DNA of 16,001 nt, taken from NCBI GenBank assembly GCA_028565635.1, contig JAOXYB010067056.1, positions 1-16,001 of the forward strand, written 5' to 3'. Positions 11,625-16,001 of the stretch are shown here, one piece after another (within the stretch, counting starts at the first letter, position 1; the number at the start of each line of letters is the position of its first letter). The notes under the pieces are model-generated. The model saw only the letters and a list, made by a program, of their open reading frames with translations, did not search any database and was not told the origin of the DNA. The translations under genes were made by a program, and so were the position numbers. Source of the DNA: Phoronis ovalis (lineage: Eukaryota > Phoronida > Phoronidae).

Positions 11625-11830
11625 GCTGAACAAGAGCGCGATAACATAGCATTACTCCAACTCAATCAAACGTAATTGCCTTAATTAGCAACAATTATGA
11701 CTTTAATAGTGTTTGAACCATGTTTTATATCATTATTTTGGCAGATTAAAAAGAAGCCGCAAACTAATTTCTTTTCTGTTGTTTCAATCAACTCACTAAC
11801 TACTTCCTATTGGGCTGAGGCCGCTTTTCA
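11625..11830. promoter_or_regulatory. Candidate intronic enhancer, homeodomain-site rich
   Basis: The segment is less AT-skewed than its surroundings and packs CAGCTG (E-box), GTAATTGCC, TTAATTAGC, ACAATTATG and a CCAAT box read in reverse (ATTGG at 11810-11814) into about 200 bp. Such density resembles conserved non-coding elements of developmental genes. The call rests on motif density alone. Confidence 0.25.
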
Positions 11831-12139
11831 TATAACCAACAAAATACATTTTCTGGGTTTTCTCCACTAGACATAGATTATGACATATAGAAATTTCATT
11901 TTACTAATGTAGCTGTCAACTTTCGAAACAATCCATAATTGTTAAAAACAATACAACAGTGGCTTCCAAAAAGCCATTACCCCTACTGGGTTCCGTTGGA
12001 AAAGAAAGTCCGCTACCCGGGTCCGCTACAGCTCAGCTGCACGTGTAAGGGGGGTAATAATGAGTCCACTCTATAATTAAAAGTGATATGTCCGGGACAT
12101 GGCGTTTTTTTTAATTGGTAGCTATTATTTCGCACATTT

Positions 12140-12300
12140 ATAACGAGTTTGCCATTGAGAAATGAACAATTCTTTAATTATAGCACTCAGTAGCTTCAAT
12201 TAGCAGGCTGTTAGATTGGGTGATCGAAGGCACAACCGTTTTACTATTAATTAATAGTAATTACCCAGGCTGCGTCTACAACCCCAAGACGTAAGAACGT
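12140..12300. promoter_or_regulatory. Candidate intronic enhancer with 20-bp perfect palindrome
   Basis: The perfect palindrome TTACTATTAATTAATAGTAA lies at 12241-12260 and runs into AATTACCC. Nearby are GAACAATTC (a Sox-like core), TTTAATTATAG and TCAATTAGC, making four homeodomain-type cores in 160 bp. An enhancer or autoregulatory role is inferred. Confidence 0.3.
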
Positions 12301-12789
12301 GTTACATCTCGGAGTAAATTTCAATGCATCTTTCATCCATTCATTACTTGTGGAAATGAACGAAAAAAGTCTGACGTCTTATTACCCAATGTCTTTTACA
12401 CGAACCTGGCTTAGACATAATTAACAAATCCGCAAGTTGATGATAAAACCATTCAGAACAAGATTTTAATGAGCTAAGAAATGTTAGGAATGCAAACACC
12501 GGCCAATACCCACATCACAAATCCTCATTTCCTTCCACACTATCAGAAGTCTCTATCTCTCACATCTGTCCTAGAAAATAACAAAAATATTACGAAGTCG
12601 CTTGAAGTAGAATGAAATAAAATATCCTAGTATCATATCTACAGTAAATTCAGTAAAGTGTGATTAAAATATGCTTTTTATAGTTCACATTTTCTTCTAC
12701 ATTCCACGTAAGGCACTCATTTTAAAAATAAAGTTGGCCAATAAAAATATTTTCAATTATTAATATAAGTGTAAGAGTTATAAAAATCC

Positions 12790-12910
12790 CCAGAAGCTCT
12801 GTCAATCAATCACGGTTTTCGTCACCTGACGGAATTGGTGTCATTTTTATGTCTCCTTACCTCCGGGCACCTGTTTGTGCATCAAACCACAAATCGTTTC
12901 AAAGTTTTTG
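12790..12910. promoter_or_regulatory. Candidate enhancer with Pbx/Exd-type site just before exon 2
   Basis: GTCAATCAATCA (12801-12812) contains ATCAATCA, the Pbx-type composite site. It is followed by CACCTG E-box cores (in GTCACCTGAC and GGCACCTGTT), TTTTATG, and AACCACAAA, a Runx-like core. TTGGCCAAT lies 60 bp upstream. The block is richer in G+C than the intron average and ends about 170 bp before the splice acceptor. The Pbx site is noteworthy because the encoded protein carries the EH2 Exd/Pbx-contact motif. Function is inferred. Confidence 0.3.
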
Positions 12911-13077
12911 TAAATATTTTCACACATGTTCCAGAAACACATGATTAAAACAAAAAAATGTTTTATCATGTTTTGGTTTTTAGAACCACTCGTTTTTTGA
13001 TAAATTATTTACTGTAATTTTGTGTAAAATTCTTTTGCTTTTTACCTAGTAAACAGCGTTTCTTTTGTCATTCTTAG

Positions 13078-13394
13078 GTCCGCGTTCGAGAAAATTCAAA
13101 AAAAGAGACACTCATATTGATGAGAAGCGACCAAGAACAGCTTTTACCGCAGAACAGTTGCAACGCTTGAAGAAAGAATTTGAAGAAAATCGCTATCTTA
13201 CAGAGATAAGACGACATAAACTTGCCAATGAACTAAAATTAAATGAATCTCAGATAAAAATTTGGTTCCAAAACAAAAGAGCAAAACTGAAAAAAACACA
13301 TGGAACGCGAAATCATCTTGCTATCCATCTAATGGCACAAGGTCTTTACAATCACGCTACAATGAGTCACGAAGAAGATGAAGAAGAGGACTAG
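13078..13394 (+). CDS. en: Engrailed-class homeobox protein, coding exon 2 (EH3, homeodomain EH4, EH5)
   Basis: This exon completes codon 81 (G from exon 1 plus GT, giving Gly) and runs to TAG at 13392-13394. Seen: a basic EH3 segment [10 protein letters not shown] (82-91) and a 60-residue homeodomain at 96-155. The homeodomain has R3, R5, F8, L16, F20, W48, F49, Q50, N51 and R53 in place, and helix 3 reads [14 protein letters not shown]. The EH5 block [15 protein letters not shown] (161-175) follows, then a short acidic tail ending EEDEEED. EH5 plus EH2 separates Engrailed from other homeobox classes. Q50 predicts binding to TAATTA/TAATTG-type sites. The acceptor is TTCTTAG|GTCC after a T-rich stretch, and the joined phase-1 junction restores SDRPSSG-PRSRK exactly as in the family. 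There is no intron inside the homeobox, unlike Drosophila engrailed. Less usual homeodomain residues are I29, H32 and L56. The reading through the splice is secure. Confidence 0.96.
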
Positions 13395-13739
13395 CATAAG
13401 AAATGTCGATGTACGTGCCGGAACATTATAAATATACAATCATTTTTTCCAGTTATGTTATACAATATCTATTTCCTGTCTATTTACGTTATTGCATATG
13501 AAGTCGGAATGTACTTCAAGAAAAAATATTATTGTTGTTGTGACACAAGGGCTGATTTGCGACTTTGTTGCACAAAGTAATTCAAGGTTTCCCCGTGCTC
13601 ATTTAAGACAAACTACGCACACGTAAACCCAGATATACCCGATGTTCATTTATTTGCGCACCACCCTCGCCCGCCGAAACAAAATAACTCAATTTCCGTC
13701 AGATGTCGCGACGGTGTGAAGATTAAAATTTTGTTGCAG
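13395..13739 (+). other. en: Probable 3' UTR of engrailed with ATTAAA signal at 13722-13727
   Basis: By eye I find no canonical AATAAA between the stop codon and about 14,100. The best poly(A) signal is ATTAAA at 13722-13727, the commonest variant, followed by T/G-rich sequence (TTTTGTTG, then GTGTCTGG near 13760). That would give a 3' UTR of about 350 nt. The nearest AATAAA copies on this strand that I noticed are at 15079-15084 and 15083-15088, so a much longer 3' end is an alternative. The cleavage site is not determined. Confidence 0.35.
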
Positions 13740-14214
13740 GGTAGTGATAATGAAGAACATGTGTCTGGTACAAATAGCAATGGAATAGGAATGACAGTTC
13801 TTTACATGATAAAAAGAAGATGATTATTCAATACAGTGTGTTGTTTTATTTCTAGCAAAATAATTGATATGTGCAAAGAGTAAGCATGTGTTACAGACCA
13901 TGATTTTATATAAATTTAATCCAGCAAAAGTTGTTCGCAGGTGAAATGTTCAAGGTGTACTATGAGAATATTCAACTCTTTTCATTGTTTGTACAGTGTC
14001 TGAACTATGGTTGACTGTTAGAGTTTTATATATCCTAGTATTGTATTACAATTATTGTACATAGTATGATTTAATCTACTAATATTACGTAATATTGTGA
14101 CTTTCTTATAGCTTACTTATCCCGATATTCATCAACAGTGCCATGACAACAACTCTCAATTTCGTTAATCACGTTATAAATTACATGCAACATGGGGGAC
14201 AACACATCTCTAAA
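13740..14214. other. Non-coding 3' flank with a small open frame
   Basis: The stretch begins after a splice-acceptor-like TTTTGTTGCAG ending at 13739. A 27-codon open frame (13740-13823, TGA stop) rich in polar residues follows. Nothing links it to a donor in frame with engrailed. The rest, to the MITE target duplication, is AT-rich without features. Confidence 0.4.
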
Positions 14215-14222
14215 ATATACTG

Positions 14223-14561
14223 CCCGGGGGGCAGTCAGCATGGAAGTGGGTACCCATGTTCCAACATGGCTTTTCAAAAAGGCCCTAACGAAGTGAAATT
14301 CTGCAAAAAAATACACCTCTAAGGAAGTGAGTTTTCTTGAAAAAATACACCCCTAAGGAAGTGACTTTTGGGAAAAAAACACCTCTATTAACGAAGTGTC
14401 GCACCTCCAAAAAAACACCCCTTTTCGTGATTTTAGCTAAAAAAACAGACCCTAAGCGCGTAACGCGCGTTACGCATCGGCGGTTCGAAAAACATACCCT
14501 TTCACATACCCTTTTGTTGGAACATGCATACCCACTTTTAAATTGACTGCCCCCCCCCGGG
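14223..14561. mobile_element. MITE, 339 bp, with 8-bp target-site duplication and internal repeats
   Basis: Identical 8-mers ATATACTG flank the element at 14215-14222 and 14562-14569. The ends form long inverted repeats: both start CCCGGGGGG, then GCAGTCA, AGTGGGTA, CATGTTCCAACA reading inward, over about 45-50 bp with a few indels. Inside are about five degenerate tandem units, each starting with 6-7 A followed by TACACCYCTAAGGAAGTG-like sequence, at 14305, 14340, 14373, 14409 and 14439 (spacing 30-36 bp). An 18-bp perfect palindrome GCGTAACGCGCGTTACGC lies at 14458-14475. The 69-codon open frame across it reflects the repeat period and is not taken as a gene. The TSD length suits hAT-, P- or Merlin-like non-autonomous elements; the C/G-rich tips do not decide which. 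Confidence 0.88.
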
Positions 14562-14647
14562 ATATACTGTACATGTGCAAGTTAGTCTTTCATTTTTAGT
14601 CAAGGCATTTAATTCCTTCTTGATAGAACTTACGTCATGATAACATT

Positions 14648-14702
14648 TTGTACAGCTCACTGGTAGTTTAAAGTTGAGACGAAACTACCAGTGCAAGTAC
14701 AA
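14648..14702. other. Strong 55-nt hairpin, possible small-RNA precursor or fold-back
   Basis: CACTGGTAGTTT (14658-14669) and AAACTACCAGTG (14682-14693) are perfect 12-bp inverted repeats around a 12-nt loop. After a small internal loop (AGCT opposite CAA) the stem resumes with TTGTAC (14648-14653) pairing GTACAA (14697-14702). The 18 pairs with one asymmetric bulge give the size and shape of a short pre-miRNA. It lies about 1.25 kb downstream of the engrailed stop. A decayed fold-back element or chance structure is also possible. I do not assign it to a miRNA family. Confidence 0.4.
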
Positions 14703-16001
14703 GTACACCCTATAGTACTGCTAAAAAAGGAGCACAAATGGAACATGTACTTATGTACGGTCTACTTCAATTGGTCATCGTGTGGCGTCACTCGGCAAGC
14801 TATATAAAATTCTGATTTATTAATTTATTTTTAGCTAAACTCCGGGGCTAAACTAACATTTTTTCCCTTGGATGATACCAGCCAAATTACGATTCTGCGC
14901 AAAAACTTATTTAGACCTTAAGAGTTTGTTTGCACATTTAGTTTATCCTACTGTCACTTGATAGCATTGTAACGTAACTTTTCTCTTACTGAAAATAGCA
15001 TTTTTGAGATGCATGCATGTTCACGTGCAAAAATATTGTTAAGAATTTTTAAGGCTTGAAAACTGGAAATGAAAGGAAAATAAATAAATGTGAAACTATT
15101 GAGGATTTCGTTTATTAGTCCTCAGTTTTGAAAAATAACGTGACACTCCAAAGCCCAAGTACCATGCCCTGTAACACCAATAACACAGGCCATCAAACGA
15201 TTGGGAATGATATTCCAATGTCTTTTTGTGGTTTAAGCTGCTGCTAATAATAGTTCTTACTTTACTGTAAACTAAAATTTTATAACACAAAAAACAAATT
15301 AACAATTAATAACTCATTTTTTTATTTTCATATAAAATGCATTGAGTGAATTGGAATGTCTTTTGTTTGGACTGTAAAATTATTATGAAAGCACACAGAT
15401 TCAACCAAATAATATTCAAATAATTAATCAAAAACAGCAACTGATTACACAAGCCAAATTGAGTTTTATACAAGTTTGGGTACCGACAGCATATGTATTT
15501 TATGCTGATCCCAATATATTTTGACCGCATTTCTATTTTTACGTTTTAAAAGCATTTTGAACATTTTTCTGCCATTTATAAATTTAAGCCACTTCTGAAA
15601 TCCAAATTAAAAGTACACAATGAGAAGAACAAACATTTGAAGAAGGTAGCAACTGACAAAGCTTAAAAAAGAACTCATAAACAATCTGTCTCCTACACAG
15701 AATTGAATTCTGTACAATCATACCATGGACACATATAAACACAATTAAAACTAAAAATATTTCTTTTTTCTTTTCCTAAAGTTAAATATTCCGAATATAC
15801 TAAATACAATAATTTTTTGCTTATAAACTATTACAACAAAATATTTACACGTTGGTGAAACATTGGCAACTAGGAAGGCATCGATAAAAATGAGACTAGA
15901 ATTAATAGTTTAAACATTTTACAATACATATATGTAAGGTGCCGTTTCCCATTACTTCAGCAATTGGTTCCCTCCTCTATATCATGCCAGTCAGTGATGG
16001 C
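14703..16001. other. Downstream non-coding AT-rich region
   Basis: Apart from the doubtful transposase trace at 15122-15232 and the AATAAA copies at 15079-15088, no gene, RNA or bounded repeat is visible up to the end of the window. Open frames on the minus strand (for example around 15306-15530) are AT-rich, low-complexity and resemble no family I recognise. Confidence 0.5.
15122..15232 (-). pseudogene. Possible Tc1/mariner transposase C-terminal remnant (weak)
   Basis: A 36-codon stop-to-stop stretch on the minus strand reads RHWNIIPNRLMACVIG then VTGHGTW, followed by GTGTCACGTTATTTTTCAAAACTGA in the DNA. The W..IP opening, an ACV-like core and a GGHT-like GHGT, together with the GTGTCAC-TTATTTTT-AACTG tail, recall the ends of Tc1/mariner transposases and their 3' flanks. 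The match is short, lacks the conserved RR and catalytic regions, and no terminal inverted repeats were found. It may be coincidence. Confidence 0.15.

Larger units (their letters stand above)
6038..13077 (+). other. en: Phase-1 intron of the engrailed gene (7,040 nt)
   Basis: The intron starts GTACGT at 6038 and ends CATTCTTAG at 13077. It lies between EH2 and EH3, the position of the intron in vertebrate En genes, which suggests an ancestral intron. An in-frame stop (TAA, 6043-6045) comes one sense codon after the Gly codon formed by read-through, so an unspliced message would give an 82-residue product. I see no other exon with coding character inside it. It holds a recent tandem duplication (6914-7396), an older diverged one (11049-11354), palindromic TAATTA-type sites and motif-dense stretches near its 3' end. 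The remaining segments (6046-6913, 7397-8124, 8137-9414, 9431-11048, 11355-11624) are AT-rich and show nothing I can name, apart from a run of about 10 G near 10246-10255. Confidence 0.93.

Noticed and set aside
14113-14316. 67-codon open frame on the minus strand
   Set aside because: It crosses the MITE boundary and target duplication, so it is a chance frame.
14337-14546. 69-codon open frame on the plus strand with repeated KKTP
   Set aside because: It falls inside the MITE and arises because the internal repeat spacing is close to a multiple of three.
14658-14669. Similarity of the hairpin arm CACTGGTAG to part of miR-183
   Set aside because: The shared word is short and the miR-183 seed is not present in the correct position, so no family assignment is justified.
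15306-15530. 74-codon open frame on the minus strand
   Set aside because: AT-rich low-complexity frame without a family resemblance or splice context.
1-16001. A multi-gene novel system, CRISPR array or prokaryotic operon
   Set aside because: The only gene with a protein-family signature is an intron-bearing animal homeobox gene; no spaced repeats, ribosome binding sites or clustered ORFs are present.

Overview
The window looks like AT-rich genomic DNA from a bilaterian invertebrate. It carries one recognisable protein-coding gene, an engrailed-class homeobox gene on the + strand. The coding sequence is in two exons (5797-6037 and 13078-13394) separated by a 7.04 kb phase-1 intron. It encodes a predicted 185-residue transcription factor with the Engrailed homology regions in their usual order: EH1 (Groucho-type repressor motif), EH2 (Extradenticle/Pbx contact), a basic EH3 linker, the EH4 homeodomain with Q50, and the EH5 tail. 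The intron sits at the EH2/EH3 junction where vertebrate En genes also carry one, and the homeobox is uninterrupted. The species cannot be named from this sequence. A spiralian (mollusc-like) or other slowly evolving marine invertebrate is plausible, but that is a guess.

Layout. Positions 1-478 hold no gene. A small 8-bp-TSD MITE lies at 487-740, with a possible hAT-type terminus near 1156-1172. About 4 kb of AT-rich upstream DNA follows without recognisable exons. The proximal upstream region (about 5240-5796) has a perfect CRE palindrome and a TATA-like/Inr pair at plausible spacing before the ATG. The intron contains a nearly perfect 240-bp tandem duplication (6914-7396) and an older diverged duplication (11049-11354). 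It also has several perfect GTAATTA-type palindromes and three stretches dense in homeodomain, Pbx and E-box-like motifs, the last ending about 170 bp before exon 2; these are candidate enhancers. Downstream of the stop are a possible ATTAAA poly(A) signal, a second and very clear MITE (14223-14561, perfect 8-bp TSD, internal ~33-bp repeats), a strong hairpin at 14648-14702, and a weak trace of a DNA transposon around 15122-15232.

The interest lies in the unusually compact Engrailed protein, the fact that intron retention would yield an EH1+EH2-only product without a DNA-binding domain, the mobile-element insertions, the possible small-RNA hairpin and the candidate regulatory elements. I see no second gene, no operon-like structure, no CRISPR array and no evident new multi-gene system.
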